A stretch of DNA of 64,000 bases from Vibrio alfacsensis (GCF_003544875.1 NZ_CP032093.1:248001-312000), one strand, 5' to 3'. Positions 50,765-62,883 are shown, counted from the first letter of the stretch. Numbers and translations are program-made. Notes: generated by a model from the sequence alone, not told the origin.

Positions 50765-53173
50765 ATGAGTGTACAACGTCAGCTGCATAAATTTGGTGGC
50801 AGCAGCTTAGCGAACTCCGAGTGTTACCAACGTGTGGCCAGTATTCTTAAAGAATATTCAGCAGAAAACGATCTCGTTGTGGTGTCTGCTGCGGGAAAAA
50901 CGACGAATCGATTAATTGAGTTTTTGGATGGCTTAGAAAAAGATGGCCGCCTTGCTCATGAAGCTTTGCACAGCTTACGACAGTTTCAAATAGAATTGGT
51001 TGAGACCCTTCTGGCGGGGGATGTTAAGAGCGAATTGCTCGCCTTGTTACAGGATGAATTCACTACGCTGGCGGAATTGGTTGCCCCGTTAACAGAGCCG
51101 CAAAAGGCAGCAGTGTTAGGTCATGGTGAAGTGTGGTCTTCTCGCTTGCTGGCTGCATTGTTGTCGCAGCAGGATTTAGCCGCTATCGCACAAGATGCTC
51201 GGCTGTTTTTACGCGCAGAATCTGGGATACAGCCAGAGGTTGATCGCGCCCGTTCTTACCCGTTAATTAAAGAAATACTAGCGCAACATAATCATAAACG
51301 AGTGATTATTACAGGCTTTATGGCTCAAAACTGTGCGGGAGAAACGGTATTACTTGGCCGTAATGGCTCAGATTACTCTTCAACAGTCATCGGCGCGCTA
51401 GCTGGAGTGAGCACGGTCACTATCTGGAGTGATGTTGCTGGCGTTTATAGTGCGGATCCTCGACTAGTATCGGATGCTTGTTTATTGCCATTGCTACGTT
51501 TGGATGAAGCCAGTGAGCTTGCGCGTTTGGCTGCGCCAGTGCTTCATAGCAGAACACTTCAGCCCGTGGCTCAGAGTGCGATGGATTTGAACCTCAAATG
51601 TAGCTATCAGCCAGAATCGGGATCAACTCGTATTGAACGCGTATTAGCTTCGGGTCGTGGTGCTAAAATCATTACTTCTTTAGATGACGTGCTTTTAGTT
51701 CAACTGTCGTTCTTTCATGGGCATGATTTTTCACGTGCTCAAAAAGGTGTATTGCAGGCGTTAAAACGAGCGCAGTTAGAGCCTCTCGCATTTGAAGTGC
51801 AAGATGATAAGCAAGTTCTGCGTTTGGCTTATACCGCTGAAATCGCAGCTGGTGCGTTAGAGTATTTACAGGATCTGGCGGTTGAAGCGGAAATCAAACT
51901 AAAAGAGGGCTATTCGCTTCTTGCTGCAGTTGGTGCAGGTGTGACAAAAAATGCCCATCACTGCTTTGGTTTTTTCCAACAGTTAAAGCACTCTCCGGTG
52001 GAGTTTTTCTCTGAAACGGAATCGGGCTTGAGCTTGGTGGCGGTCTTGCGCCGAGTAGATGTGGAGAGCATAGTACCAAGCATTCACAATCAGTTGTTCC
52101 AAGCCCAAAAGCGTGTTGCTGTTGCGCTTTGCGGAAAAGGAAACATAGGTTCGAGTTGGTTATCGCTTTTTGCTGCTCAAAAAAATGAATTGGAAAAACG
52201 GCACGGAATGAATTTCGAATTGGTCGCGGTGGTTGATAGTCAGGCCTATTGGTTTGATGACCAAGGGATTGATGTAGAGAGAATGTTGTCTCATTTTGAT
52301 GAAGAAAGCATTGGAAATGACGGCCGTTGGTTAACGGAATTGGGAGCCTTACAGAATTATGATGAAGCCGTTGTGCTTGATGTGACAGCAAGTAAAGAGC
52401 TTGCAGAGCGCTATGTACAAATTGCTCAGCAAGGCATCCATCTTATTTCTGCTAATAAGGTTGCGGGTTCTGCGAGCAGTGAATACTACCATCAAGTTCA
52501 AGATGCCTTTGCTAAGATTGGACGTCACTGGTTTTATAACGCAACGGTTGGAGCCGGATTACCAATCAATCATACCGTGCGTGATTTACGTGAAAGTGGG
52601 GATGAAATTGTCGCAGTATCGGGTATTTTTTCTGGCACTTTGTCATGGTTGTTCCAACAGTTTGATGGTTCAGTACCTTTTAGCGAGTTAGTCGATTTAG
52701 CATGGCAGCAAGGCCTTACAGAGCCAGATCCTCGTTCTGATTTAGATGGCTCGGATGTGATGCGCAAGCTAGTCATCTTAGCGCGAGAGTCAGGGCTGGA
52801 CATTGAACCTGAAAATGTCAAGGTTGAGTCACTAGTCCCAGAATCGCTACGTGAATTGAGCTTAGATACTTTCTTTGACCAAGGAGACGTGCTGAGTGAG
52901 ATTCTCCAAGAGCGTCTAAATAAGGCACAGAAGAATGACCAAGTACTTCGTTATGTTGCTCGTTTAGAGCGTAATGGAAAAGCGACGGTCGGTGTAGAAG
53001 CGCTGTCTCGTGAACATGCGTTGGCTAATCTGTTGCCCTGTGACAATATCTTCGCGATTGAAAGTAAATGGTATAAAGACAACCCTTTGGTGATTCGTGG
53101 TCCTGGTGCAGGACGAGATGTCACCGCTGGTGCAATTCAATCCGATCTCAATCGCTTAGCTGGGCTTTTCTAG
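50765..53173 (+). CDS. metL: Bifunctional aspartokinase II / homoserine dehydrogenase II
   Basis: MetL catalyses the first and third steps from aspartate to homoserine for methionine. The 802-residue fusion has an N-terminal kinase (KFGGSSLANSE at 8-18, LLGRNGSDYSSTVIGAL), a central regulatory region (about 290-450), and a C-terminal dehydrogenase (VALCGKGNIGSSWL near 456, SANKVAGS, GIFSGTLSWLF, EPDPRSDLDGSDVMRKL). It is cotranscribed with metB and ends at a terminator. Confidence 0.96.
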   Translation: MSVQRQLHKFGGSSLANSECYQRVASILKEYSAENDLVVVSAAGKTTNRLIEFLDGLEKDGRLAHEALHSLRQFQIELVETLLAGDVKSELLALLQDEFTTLAELVAPLTEPQKAAVLGHGEVWSSRLLAALLSQQDLAAIAQDARLFLRAESGIQPEVDRARSYPLIKEILAQHNHKRVIITGFMAQNCAGETVLLGRNGSDYSSTVIGALAGVSTVTIWSDVAGVYSADPRLVSDACLLPLLRLDEASELARLAAPVLHSRTLQPVAQSAMDLNLKCSYQPESGSTRIERVLASGRGAKIITSLDDVLLVQLSFFHGHDFSRAQKGVLQALKRAQLEPLAFEVQDDKQVLRLAYTAEIAAGALEYLQDLAVEAEIKLKEGYSLLAAVGAGVTKNAHHCFGFFQQLKHSPVEFFSETESGLSLVAVLRRVDVESIVPSIHNQLFQAQKRVAVALCGKGNIGSSWLSLFAAQKNELEKRHGMNFELVAVVDSQAYWFDDQGIDVERMLSHFDEESIGNDGRWLTELGALQNYDEAVVLDVTASKELAERYVQIAQQGIHLISANKVAGSASSEYYHQVQDAFAKIGRHWFYNATVGAGLPINHTVRDLRESGDEIVAVSGIFSGTLSWLFQQFDGSVPFSELVDLAWQQGLTEPDPRSDLDGSDVMRKLVILARESGLDIEPENVKVESLVPESLRELSLDTFFDQGDVLSEILQERLNKAQKNDQVLRYVARLERNGKATVGVEALSREHALANLLPCDNIFAIESKWYKDNPLVIRGPGAGRDVTAGAIQSDLNRLAGLF

Positions 53174-53236
53174 CTGTATTGTTTAACGGTTCAGTGCTAA
53201 ACATAGTGTTTGAATAGACTGCGGTAAGCGGTGATG

Positions 53237-53265
53237 AAAACCTCGGTTCGATGCCGAGGTTTTTT
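53237..53265 (+). terminator. Intrinsic terminator of metBL
   Basis: A 10-bp stem (AAAACCTCGG with CCGAGGTTTT, 7-nt loop) is followed by TTTTT. The gap 53174-53476 otherwise contains only the metF operator. Confidence 0.92.
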
Positions 53266-53404
53266 ATTGCTAGGTCTGCATGATATGAATGTAAAAAGAA
53301 AGCTCAGAAAGCCGTTGAATTGGAACTTGAGCTGCTCTCATTGTTAACTTGAGAAAAATTCATAGTCACGAGGTTGACATTAAATCGTATTCAATACATT
53401 CTGG

Positions 53405-53428
53405 AGACATATAGACGTCTAAACGTCG
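53405..53428. promoter_or_regulatory. Three tandem MetJ boxes upstream of metF
   Basis: AGACATAT, AGACGTCT and AAACGTCG match the met box at 6, 8 and 6 of 8 positions in tandem register. The first 16 bases are identical to the first two boxes of the metJ-metB operator. They end 48 bp before the metF ATG. Confidence 0.88.
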
Positions 53429-53434
53429 ATTTAA

Positions 53435-54379
<945 letters not shown>

Positions 54380-54405
54380 TTTCCATTCCCCAAGATAAAC
54401 AAAAG

Positions 54406-54434
54406 AAAAGGCTTACCCATCGGTAAGCCTTTTT
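54406..54434. terminator. Terminator between metF and aphA
   Basis: A 12-bp perfect stem (AAAAGGCTTACC with GGTAAGCCTTTT, CATC loop) has five T on the plus side and an A-rich 5' flank, so it can act for both convergent genes. Confidence 0.92.
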
Positions 54435-54460
54435 CGTTTCAATTTAAGTAATGGTGTAAA

Positions 54461-55000
54461 TTAACCAATCACTTCAAGTTCAGTTAAAACTTCTTCAGCC
54501 CAATTGATCCATGCTTCACGCAGCATCAGGTTACGACGAAGAGTCAGGCGCTCTAGGCGAGCTTGTTTATCGAGTGTTGATGGGGTTGCGTAGTAAGCGG
54601 CTTCGATTTCTTTGTAGTGAGAAACCAATTTGCGCGATTCATCAACGAGTTCAGACAGTTGGTCGCGGAAAGGTGCTGCTGGTTGTACAGCGCAAGCAAT
54701 AAGTTTTGCTGAAAATTCATCACGAACGGTTGGATGTGCCGTTGGTTGATCGAACCACTCACCTAATGCACTACGCCCAGCGTCGGTAATTGAATATACC
54801 TTACGATCAGGTTTACCTTCTTGAGGTTCTAGTACGCAAGTAACCAGCGCTTTTTCCGCCATTTTATTAAGTTCACGATAAACTTGTTGGTGGCTTGCTT
54901 TCCAGAAGTAACCGATGCTAGCTGAGAATTCTTTAGTGATGTCGTAACCGGTTGCGTCGCGAGTGCTAAGTACGGTTAAGATTACGTGTGGTAATGACAT
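54461..55000 (-). CDS. aphA: Quorum-sensing master regulator AphA (PadR family)
   Basis: AphA is the low-cell-density master regulator of Vibrio quorum sensing and a virulence activator in V. cholerae. ATG 55000 gives MSLPHVILTVLSTRDATGYD, 179 residues, the known AphA length; an earlier in-frame ATG adds 25 unrelated residues. The PadR winged helix (1-90, KASHQQVYRELNKM, EGKPDRKVYSITDAG) and C-terminal antiparallel coiled coil are intact. It lies beside ppc as in other vibrios. Qrr small RNAs, acting with Hfq, and LuxR/HapR-type regulators are expected to control it. Confidence 0.96.
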   Translation of the reverse strand: MSLPHVILTVLSTRDATGYDITKEFSASIGYFWKASHQQVYRELNKMAEKALVTCVLEPQEGKPDRKVYSITDAGRSALGEWFDQPTAHPTVRDEFSAKLIACAVQPAAPFRDQLSELVDESRKLVSHYKEIEAAYYATPSTLDKQARLERLTLRRNLMLREAWINWAEEVLTELEVIG

Positions 55001-55445
55001 GTCTTCAATCCAAATGGTCAATAAACTTGTAAACAAACTACGTATACTTGAGTGCTCTTTTTGGCACTTAATCATTGATATGTATAGGTAGCACCGAACA
55101 ATGTTAGTAATAAAACAATGTTGGTAATGTCACCTTGAAAGCCGTTTATCACCTAGAATGATGGTTGAGCCATCATCATGCTGGAGCTTATTGGGTTGGA
55201 ATTATCTGCTCTCAGCGAAAGAGTAGTATATAAATAATAAGCATAAAGTGGAATAGTAGGAAAAAAAACGGGTAAAAAACTAATAAAAAACTCAATAGCC
55301 CTCGGTGGTAGTTATTTATTTTGTTAGATGTGGTTTTTTTGCTTTTTTAATGGAGCATTAAGCTAGGGTGGTGTCGTACATAGTGAAAATGATTGTACGG
55401 TAAGGCGAGGGCGGAGCATCCGCTCAGCCCTCAGATTGAACAAGA
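55001..55445. promoter_or_regulatory. aphA upstream regulatory region with 15-bp direct repeat
   Basis: No gene is seen in these 445 bp. AACAATGTTRGTAAT occurs twice, at 55097-55111 and 55114-55128 (14 of 15 identical, 17-bp period), about 100 bp before the aphA start. TCATTGATA at 55072-55080 resembles the left half of the LuxR/HapR-family site (TTATTGATA). A 7-bp perfect dyad is at 55158-55176. Binding proteins are not proven from sequence. Confidence 0.5.
55407..55432 (-). terminator. Hairpin after ppc, possible terminator
   Basis: GAGGGC (55407-55412) pairs with GCCCTC (55427-55432) and an inner GAGC/GCTC stem extends it, just beyond the ppc stop. There is no U tract on the minus strand, so intrinsic termination is uncertain. 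Confidence 0.45.
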
Positions 55446-58079
55446 TTAACCTGTATTACGCATGCCTGCAGCGATACCTGCGATCGTTACCATCAGCGCT
55501 TCTTCTAAGTTGGCAGAAGCTTCTTCTGTTTGACGAGTACGGTATAAAAGCTCTGCTTGAAGCATATTCAAAGGCTCAACGTAGATGTTACGCAAACGAA
55601 TAGATTCAAGGCCCCACGGGTCGCTTTGCATCAGGTTCTCGTTGTTCTCTACATTCAGTACGGACTTAATGTCTTGCTGAAGTTGATCACGCAGACGATC
55701 ACCCAGAGGCTGTAGTTGCTCATCAACGAGGCGTTGATCATAGTAGCGAGAGATATCCATGTTGCACTTGGTGTAAACCATCTCAAGCATACCTAAGCGA
55801 GTTGAGAAGAACGGCCATTCGCGACACATTTCTTCTAGCAGTGCTTGATGGCCTTTGTTTACAGAGTACTGAATAGCCTCACCTGCGCCTAGCCAGGCTG
55901 GCAGTACCAAACGGTTTTGACTCCAAGAGAAGATCCAAGGAATGGCACGTAAACTTTCTACGCCGCCGTTCGGGTTACGTTTTGCAGGGCGAGAGCCTAG
56001 AGGCAGTTTACCTAGCTCCAACTCTGGTGTTGCTTGACGGAAGTAAGGGACGAAATCGGGTTCGCCGCGAACGATGCTACGGTAGGCTTCACAGCTGACT
56101 TCCGACAGTACATCCATTAGGTCGCGCCATTCTTGTTTTGGTTCTGGTGGTGGCAATAGGTTTGCCTCCAGAATCGCACTTGAATATAGGTTGAAGCTGT
56201 TTACCGCAACGTCTGGTAGACCAAGTTTAAAGCGAATCATTTCGCCTTGCTCTGTGACGCGCAAACCGCCTTTCAAGCTCTTTGGTGGCTGAGACAGCAG
56301 TGCTGCATGAGCAGGCGCACCACCACGACCAATCGTGCCGCCTCGGCCGTGGAATAGAGTCAGCTCAACGCCTTCTTCTTCCGCAACCTTAACCAGTGAA
56401 TCCATTGCATGGTATTGGGCCCAACCCGCCGACATGACACCGGCATCTTTTGCTGAATCAGAGTAACCGATCATCACCATCTGGTGGTTTTGGATAAAGC
56501 CACGGTATAGGTCGATGCCCATTAGCTGTTTGATGACGGCTTCCGCATTGTTCAAATCGTCAAGAGTTTCAAACAATGGACATACGTCCATGCGGTAAGG
56601 ACAGCCTGCTTCTTGCAACAGTAAATGCACAGCCAATACGTCAGACGCGGTACGCGCCATTGAGATCACGTAAGCACCAAATGCATCACGTGGTTGTGCT
56701 GCGATGATCTTACAGGTATCTAATACTTCTTTTACAGGCTCTGATGGTTCCCAGTCGCGAGGCAGAAGAGGTCGCTTAGATGCTAGTTCGTTGGTTAAGA
56801 AAGCAATCTTATCTTGCTCACTCCACTGCTCGTAATCACCAATGCCTAGGTAACGAGTTAGTTCAGAAAGTACGTCAGCGTGGCGTGTACTTTCTTGACG
56901 GATATCCAAGCGAACAAGGTGAACACCAAACGCTTTTACGCGACGCAATGTGTCTAATAGTGAGCCATTCGCAATGACGCTCATGCCACATTCTGTTAGT
57001 GATTGGTAACACGCGTAAAGAGGTTCCCAAAGCTGTTCTACTTTCTGTAGCGGTGCTTTCACTGCCAGTTTTTGGCCGTTAATTTTTGCGTCGAGAATGT
57101 CTTTGGTTTCGTTTAGTAGTGAGCGTACTTGTTTTAGGATTGCACGGTATGGTTCATGCTCATCGTCCCCTGCAAGTTCACGGACTTTGTCATTACAAAC
57201 CGTCATGGACAGTTCGCTGATCAACTCATTGATGTCATTTAGATACAAGTCGGCAGCTTTCCAGCGAGACAGAAGTAGTACTTCACGAGTCACGCTATGA
57301 GTCACGAACGGGTTGCCGTCTCGGTCACCGCCCATCCAAGAGGAAAAATGCACCGGGCGAGCATCAATAGGCAGGCCTTCGCCTAGGTAAGATTTTAGGC
57401 GGTCATTCATTTCTCGAAGGAAATCAGGCACAGCTTCCCATAGTGAATTTTCAACAACGGCAAAGCCCCATTTGGCCTCATCAAGAGGTGTTGGGCGTTG
57501 CTGGCGGATCACATCGGAATGCCAACTTTGAACGATCAACTGTTCTAGGCGACGTTCGGTTTTCTTGCGCTCTTTTAATGATAGGTCGCTAAGTTCAAGC
57601 TTGGATAGACACTCGTTGATCTTCACTAGCTTGTTGATCATAGTGCGACGGGTGATTTCAGTAGGGTGTGCGGTGAGTACCAATTCGATATTTAATTCAC
57701 GAATGGCCTGTGCAGTATCTAGTTTACTGACATCGCTTTGCTCCAATTTAGAGAAAAGCGTGTTAATCGCATCAGGTTCGCAGATGTGCTCATCACAATG
57801 GCGTGAAATCGTATGGTATTGCTCAGCAATATTCGTTAGGTTTAGAAATTGGTTGAACGCACGTGTTACTGGCGTCAATTGCTCATCTGGTAGGCTTTTG
57901 ATTTCTTCAATTAAGCTGTCTCTGTCACCTTGATTTCCAGCTTGAGCCGATTTGGATAATTTACGAATGGTCTCCACTTTCTCGAATATCTCTTCGCCAT
58001 GGGCATCGCGAATCGTGTTGCCGAGTAAGTGGCCCAGCATGCGCACATTGCTTTTGAGTGCGGCGTATTTTTCGTTCAT
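55446..58079 (-). CDS. ppc: Phosphoenolpyruvate carboxylase
   Basis: Ppc converts PEP and bicarbonate to oxaloacetate, replenishing the TCA cycle. ATG 58079 gives [16 protein letters not shown], 877 residues, the usual Vibrio length; an earlier in-frame start adds 11 residues. Catalytic motifs are [12 protein letters not shown], the [10 protein letters not shown] loop and [14 protein letters not shown], plus the C-terminal RNTG end used in aspartate inhibition. It lies between argE and aphA on the minus strand. Confidence 0.97.
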   Translation of the reverse strand: MNEKYAALKSNVRMLGHLLGNTIRDAHGEEIFEKVETIRKLSKSAQAGNQGDRDSLIEEIKSLPDEQLTPVTRAFNQFLNLTNIAEQYHTISRHCDEHICEPDAINTLFSKLEQSDVSKLDTAQAIRELNIELVLTAHPTEITRRTMINKLVKINECLSKLELSDLSLKERKKTERRLEQLIVQSWHSDVIRQQRPTPLDEAKWGFAVVENSLWEAVPDFLREMNDRLKSYLGEGLPIDARPVHFSSWMGGDRDGNPFVTHSVTREVLLLSRWKAADLYLNDINELISELSMTVCNDKVRELAGDDEHEPYRAILKQVRSLLNETKDILDAKINGQKLAVKAPLQKVEQLWEPLYACYQSLTECGMSVIANGSLLDTLRRVKAFGVHLVRLDIRQESTRHADVLSELTRYLGIGDYEQWSEQDKIAFLTNELASKRPLLPRDWEPSEPVKEVLDTCKIIAAQPRDAFGAYVISMARTASDVLAVHLLLQEAGCPYRMDVCPLFETLDDLNNAEAVIKQLMGIDLYRGFIQNHQMVMIGYSDSAKDAGVMSAGWAQYHAMDSLVKVAEEEGVELTLFHGRGGTIGRGGAPAHAALLSQPPKSLKGGLRVTEQGEMIRFKLGLPDVAVNSFNLYSSAILEANLLPPPEPKQEWRDLMDVLSEVSCEAYRSIVRGEPDFVPYFRQATPELELGKLPLGSRPAKRNPNGGVESLRAIPWIFSWSQNRLVLPAWLGAGEAIQYSVNKGHQALLEEMCREWPFFSTRLGMLEMVYTKCNMDISRYYDQRLVDEQLQPLGDRLRDQLQQDIKSVLNVENNENLMQSDPWGLESIRLRNIYVEPLNMLQAELLYRTRQTEEASANLEEALMVTIAGIAAGMRNTG

Positions 58080-58357
58080 TGTCATCCTGCCTCGTAAAAA
58101 AACTACATCCATTGTCCTTGTTGAGACTCCAATCTAGCGAAAAGCACCAGTTGTAGTCAAATAAAGCCGAGTAACTTTGTAATTATTCCGTCTCTCTCCT
58201 GATTTAGAGCAAAATTACGTTAGCTAGTTGAAGCTAAGTGAAAATAAATTACAAAATAGCGTGTAAAAATAGGGATATAGCGTGCTAGAAAGTTGAGGTA
58301 ACGAAAAGATAAATGCAGCTCGAAGGAGCTGCATGGAGAAGATTATTCAAAATGCGA

Positions 58358-59494
58358 CTAACAACAATATTTGACCATGGCGCGGGACAACACATCAATG
58401 GTTGGGTCGATAAAGTCGAATGATAAAAACTCATCTGGCTGGTGGGCTTGATCGATAGAGCCTGGGCCAAGTACTAACGTTGGGCATAATTGCTGTAGAA
58501 AAGGCGCTTCTGTGCAGTAGTTGACGGTTTCCGAGCTTGTTTGGCAGATCTCTTCCACACCACCGATGAATGGGTGATCATGTTGACACTCGTAACCTGG
58601 GATAGGTTCATGCAGAGGAATGATTTCGATGCGTCCAGGCCATTTCGCCTCTACTTCTTTCAATGCGTTACGCAGCATGTTCTCTAAGCCGTCAAGGCTA
58701 ATACCAGGAAGAGGGCGAACATCGTAGTGTAGTTCACAGCAACCACAAATGCGGTTTGCGCTGTCACCACCATGAATATGACCCAGGTTTAGGGTAGGGC
58801 TTGGAATGGCAAAGCCTGGATGGTGATATTCTTTTACTAGCTTGTCGCGCAGTTGCATCATGGCGAACATGACTTCATGCATGATCTCAATCGCGTTGAC
58901 GCCTAAAGCAGGATCGGACGAGTGACCGGATTTACCCGTTACGCGAATGGCATTTGCTACGTGACCTTTGTGACCACGAATCGGTACAAGGCTGGTGGGT
59001 TCACCAATGATGCAGTAATCCGGCTTAAAAGGTGCGCTCTCAGTGAAATGACGCGCACCCAACATGGTGGTTTCTTCATCACAGGTTGCTAATACGTAAA
59101 GTGGTTTGGTCTGTTTACTCCAATCGACTTTCTTTACCGCTTCATAAATAAAGGCAAAGAAGCCTTTCATATCGGCCGTACCCAAACCGTAAAAGCGGTT
59201 GTCTTTCTCGGTCAGCTTATGTGGATCAAAACTCCAGCGTCCTTCATCAAATGGCACGGTATCGCTGTGACCTGCCAGAAGTAGACCGCCTTCACCTTCG
59301 CCCATACGTGCGATCATATTGTGTTTGCCTGGTTCCACTTCGATTACTTCAACGCTGAAGCCAAGATCTTTAAACCAAGAAGCTAGCTTCTCGATCACTT
59401 TGGCATTGCCTTGATCCCAGCTTGGATCGGTTGAGCTGATCGAAGAGGTGCTGATCAGTCCTTCATAGACCTCTAGAAAACTTGGTAATTGCAT
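58358..59494 (-). CDS. argE: Acetylornithine deacetylase
   Basis: ArgE hydrolyses N-acetylornithine to ornithine in arginine synthesis. ATG 59494 gives [14 protein letters not shown] (378 residues) after a GGAAGA site; the ATG four codons earlier is only 1 bp after AGGAGA and is less likely. This M20 metallopeptidase-type enzyme has [10 protein letters not shown] (zinc His and Asp), [16 protein letters not shown] and the dimerisation domain. It is divergent from argC with an ArgR operator between. Confidence 0.95.
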   Translation of the reverse strand: MQLPSFLEVYEGLISTSSISSTDPSWDQGNAKVIEKLASWFKDLGFSVEVIEVEPGKHNMIARMGEGEGGLLLAGHSDTVPFDEGRWSFDPHKLTEKDNRFYGLGTADMKGFFAFIYEAVKKVDWSKQTKPLYVLATCDEETTMLGARHFTESAPFKPDYCIIGEPTSLVPIRGHKGHVANAIRVTGKSGHSSDPALGVNAIEIMHEVMFAMMQLRDKLVKEYHHPGFAIPSPTLNLGHIHGGDSANRICGCCELHYDVRPLPGISLDGLENMLRNALKEVEAKWPGRIEIIPLHEPIPGYECQHDHPFIGGVEEICQTSSETVNYCTEAPFLQQLCPTLVLGPGSIDQAHQPDEFLSFDFIDPTIDVLSRAMVKYCC

Positions 59495-59539
59495 GGATTC
59501 TTCCATTCTCCTATTGACAGACAGAGCACAAAAATGTAA

Positions 59540-59578
59540 AACACATATTAAATCACATTTAATGAATAAAAATCAAAA
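59540..59578. promoter_or_regulatory. Tandem ArgR boxes between argE and argC
   Basis: Two 18-bp ArgR-type boxes lie 3 bp apart, the canonical 21-bp centre spacing: 59540-59557 (CACAT-ATTA-AATCA, 6 of 10 conserved) and 59561-59578 (TGAAT-AAAA-ATCAA, 8 of 10). A further TGAAT half-site is at 59597-59601. The location between divergent argE and argC is the known place of the arg operator. Confidence 0.7.
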
Positions 59579-59637
59579 TAAAGCAAAATTTAAATATGAA
59601 TAGTCATTTTCAGCTTTAAGTATATGGATGTCATGTA

Positions 59638-60642
59638 ATGCTAAAAACCACGATTATCGGAGCCAGCGGCTACACCGGCGCAGAGCTGGCTTTAATGGTC
59701 AATAAACACCCTGAACTCACGCTATCAGGTTTATACGTTTCCGCCAATAGCGTAGATGCAGGAAAGAATATTGCTCAGTTGCACGGCAAGCTAGCGGGGG
59801 TGATTGATATGCCAGTTTCTCCGCTGACCGACCCTGAGCAAGTCGCTCAAGTGTCTGATGTGGTCTTTCTGGCGACAGCACATGAAGTGAGCCACGACTT
59901 AGCCCCAATCTTTTTAGAGGCAGGTTGTCAGGTATTCGACTTATCGGGTGCATTCCGTGTGAAAAGCGAGCATTTCTATGACACCTTTTATGGCTTCGAA
60001 CATCAACATAACAACTGGCTAGATAAAGCAGCGTACGGCTTAGCAGAGTGGAACCAAGAATCAATAAAAACCACTCCTTTGATTGCAGTAGCAGGTTGCT
60101 ACCCAACTGCTTCACAGCTCGCAATCAAACCTTTATTAGAACAGGCATTGCTAGATACAAACCAATGGCCAGTGATCAATGCAACCAGCGGTGTATCAGG
60201 TGCAGGGCGTAAAGCCTCCATGGTTAACAGCTTCTGTGAAGTGAGCTTGCAACCTTACGGTGTCTTTAACCATCGTCACCAACCAGAGATTGCTCAGCAC
60301 TTGGGTTGCGATGTAATTTTCACCCCACATCTGGGCAATTTTAAACGCGGCATTCTTGCCACTATCACCATGAAGTTGGCGGAAGGCGTGACGGAAACAC
60401 AAGTGGCACAAGCGTTTGAACAAGCTTACCAAGGCAAGCCAGCCGTTCGTCTAAAAGGCGATGGTATTCCACGTATTCAGGATGTCGAAAATACCCCTTT
60501 CTGCGATATTGGCTGGAAGGTACAAGGCGAGCACATCATAGTGATTTCTGCGATCGACAACCTACTTAAAGGTGCATCGAGTCAAGCGATGCAATGTCTC
60601 AATATTCATTACGGTTACCCGGAACTGACAGCGTTGCTGTAG
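59638..60642 (+). CDS. argC: N-acetyl-gamma-glutamyl-phosphate reductase
   Basis: ArgC reduces N-acetylglutamyl phosphate to the semialdehyde with NADPH. The 334-residue protein has [12 protein letters not shown] (6-17, nucleotide-binding), C154 in [13 protein letters not shown] as catalytic cysteine, and HRHQPEI with the conserved histidines. It begins the argCBG run, and argB follows 21 bp later. Confidence 0.97.
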   Translation: MLKTTIIGASGYTGAELALMVNKHPELTLSGLYVSANSVDAGKNIAQLHGKLAGVIDMPVSPLTDPEQVAQVSDVVFLATAHEVSHDLAPIFLEAGCQVFDLSGAFRVKSEHFYDTFYGFEHQHNNWLDKAAYGLAEWNQESIKTTPLIAVAGCYPTASQLAIKPLLEQALLDTNQWPVINATSGVSGAGRKASMVNSFCEVSLQPYGVFNHRHQPEIAQHLGCDVIFTPHLGNFKRGILATITMKLAEGVTETQVAQAFEQAYQGKPAVRLKGDGIPRIQDVENTPFCDIGWKVQGEHIIVISAIDNLLKGASSQAMQCLNIHYGYPELTALL

Positions 60643-60663
60643 TCGTTGAAAGAGGGAAATGCG

Positions 60664-61455
60664 ATGACGCAAACCAATCAAGCTCCTTTAGTCATTAAGC
60701 TCGGTGGTGCATCTCTATCTTGCACTCAAACCTTAAGCCAACTGTTTGGTGCCATTGCGGCTTACCAAAAGTCGGCACAGCGACAAATCGCCATCGTTCA
60801 TGGCGGTGGCTACCTAGTTGATGAGTTGATGGCAAAGCTTCAGCTTGAAACCGTAAAGAAAAACGGTCTTCGTGTGACGCCTTATGAGCAAATTCCTGTG
60901 ATTGCAGGTGCGCTTGCAGGCACAGCAAACAAATTGCTTCAAGGTCAAGCGATTGCGGATGGTCTGAATGCAGTGGGTCTTAGTCTCGCCGATGGTGGAT
61001 TATGTCATGTTGAAGAACTTGACCCAGAGCTAGGCGCTGTAGGTAAAGCATCACCAGGTGATTCAACCCTTTTACAAGCGGTGCTAAATGCCGGTGTACT
61101 GCCGATCATCAGCTCAATTGGCCTGACAGATAAAGGTCAGATGATGAATGTGAATGCTGACCAAGCCGCGGTTGCAGTCGCCGGTGCGTTAGATGCGGAG
61201 TTAGTGCTTCTTTCTGATGTGAGTGGTGTACTCGATGGCAAAGGTCACCTGATCAAAACGCTATCTGAACAAGAAGCCGATGCATTGATCAAAGGGCAAG
61301 TGATCACCGACGGTATGATAGTCAAAGTTAAAGCCGCTTTGGGGGCTGCCAATGATCTTGGTCGTCCTATCGAAGTCGCGACATGGCGTTACCCAGAGAA
61401 ACTGACTCAGCTATTCGCGGGTGAAAGTATCGGAACGCAGTTTCTGCCGCAATAG
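60664..61455 (+). CDS. argB: Acetylglutamate kinase
   Basis: ArgB phosphorylates N-acetylglutamate. ATG 60664 follows GAGGGAAA and gives [18 protein letters not shown], 263 residues. The amino acid kinase fold shows [19 protein letters not shown] (substrate loop) and [15 protein letters not shown] with [11 protein letters not shown] (ATP site). It lies between argC and argG in the arginine operon. Confidence 0.96.
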   Translation: MTQTNQAPLVIKLGGASLSCTQTLSQLFGAIAAYQKSAQRQIAIVHGGGYLVDELMAKLQLETVKKNGLRVTPYEQIPVIAGALAGTANKLLQGQAIADGLNAVGLSLADGGLCHVEELDPELGAVGKASPGDSTLLQAVLNAGVLPIISSIGLTDKGQMMNVNADQAAVAVAGALDAELVLLSDVSGVLDGKGHLIKTLSEQEADALIKGQVITDGMIVKVKAALGAANDLGRPIEVATWRYPEKLTQLFAGESIGTQFLPQ

Positions 61456-61545
61456 AGCAGAAGCAAACCAGTTAAAGAATTGAACATTAGGAAGTGGTTG
61501 GCACTGACCGCCGAGCGCAGCGCCAGATAAGTTTGGAGAATAAAC

Positions 61546-62767
61546 ATGAGCAAAGTGAACGTAAAGAAAGTAGTAGTCGCATACTCAGGCGGTCTCGATA
61601 CATCAGTCATCATTCCGTGGTTAAAAGAGAACTACGATTGTGAGGTAGTCGCTTTTGTCGCCGATGTAGGTCAAGGTGCAGAAGAGCTAGAGGGCATTGA
61701 AGCAAAAGCAAAAGCTTCCGGTGCTTCTGAGTGTTACATCGCAGACCTGAAAGAAGAGATGGTAGCAGACTACATTTACCCGACATTAAAAACCGGTGCT
61801 TACTATGAGGGTAAATACCTACTGGGCACTTCTATGGCGCGTCCAATCATTGCCAAAGCGCAGGTAGAAGTCGCACATAAAGTCGGTGCTGATGCGTTAT
61901 GTCATGGCTGTACGGGTAAAGGTAACGACCAAGTACGCTTTGAAAGTGCATTTGCAGCATTAGCACCGGATCTGCATGTTATCGCTCCTTGGCGTGAGTG
62001 GGATTTGGTGAGCCGTGAAGAGTGTTTGGATTACTTAGCAGAGCGTAACATCCCTTGCTCAGCATCTTTAACTAAGATTTACTCGCGTGATGCAAACGCG
62101 TGGCACATCTCAACGGAAGGCGGGGTTCTAGAAGATACTTGGAATGCGCCAAATGAAGATTGCTGGGCGTGGACAGTTGACCCTGAACAAGCTCCGAATG
62201 AAGCCGAGTATGTCTCGCTTAAAGTTGCGAAAGGTGAAATCGTTGAAGTCGATGGTGAAGCTATGACGCCATACAACGCGCTGGTTTACCTAAACGAAAA
62301 AGGTGCTAAGCACGGCGTCGGCCGCATTGATATCGTCGAAAACCGTTTGGTTGGTATGAAGTCACGTGGTTGTTATGAAACCCCGGGCGGCACTATCATG
62401 ATGGAAGCACTACGTGCGGTAGAGCAACTTGTACTGGATAAAACGTCATTTGAGTTCCGTGAAGAGCTGGGCTTAAAAGCATCTCACCTTGTGTACGACG
62501 GTCGCTGGTTTACGCCACTATGCAAATCAATTCTTGCGGCATCAGAGGAACTAGCTCAGGACGTAAATGGTGAAGTAGTTGTGAAACTCTACAAAGGCCA
62601 CGCGACGGTTACGCAAAACGTTCAGATAACAGCTTGTATTCTGAAGAGTTTGCAACTTTGGTGCGGACGAAGTTTATGATCAAAGTCATGCAGAAGGCTT
62701 TATTCGTCTCTATTCATTATCCAGCCGTATCCGTGCTTTGAATAGTCAGAAAAATAAATTAATTTAA
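61546..62767 (+). pseudogene. argG: Argininosuccinate synthase, with two frameshifts near the 3' end
   Basis: ArgG joins citrulline and aspartate with ATP. The N terminus ([15 protein letters not shown] loop), [15 protein letters not shown] and the rest are intact to about codon 357. A missing A in the A4 run 62615-62618 (should read [15 protein letters not shown]) shifts the frame to a stop at 62679. A missing T at 62657-62659 ([18 protein letters not shown]) restores the later frame, which ends [11 protein letters not shown] at 62767. Repaired length is 407 codons, normal for the family. Both losses are in homopolymers and are probably sequencing errors. Confidence 0.88.
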
Positions 62768-62778
62768 AACGTTAGAAT

Positions 62779-62812
62779 AAAAAGACCTGTCCATGTTGGG
62801 CAGGTCTTTTTA
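62779..62812 (+). terminator. Intrinsic terminator of argG
   Basis: A stem of up to 14 bp (AAAAAGACCTGTCC with GGGCAGGTCTTTTT, one T-G pair) has a 5-nt loop and T run. It separates argCBG from argH. Confidence 0.9.
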
Positions 62813-62844
62813 TTTTGCTAATACGGTGCGCATAATGACAAAAG

Positions 62845-62883
62845 CATGAATAAATATGTAAATATAATGAATTTATACTTTAT
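62845..62883. promoter_or_regulatory. Tandem ArgR boxes upstream of argH
   Basis: TGAAT-AAAT-ATGTA (box 62845-62862) and TGAAT-TTAT-ACTTT (box 62866-62883) start exactly 21 bp apart, the canonical spacing of paired ArgR boxes. Each has a perfect left half and an AT-only centre, with weaker right halves. They precede argH by 118 bp. Confidence 0.65.

Noticed and set aside
51894..52391. 165-residue open frame antisense to metL
   Set aside because: It is opposite conserved homoserine dehydrogenase sequence and has low-complexity composition with no recognisable domain.
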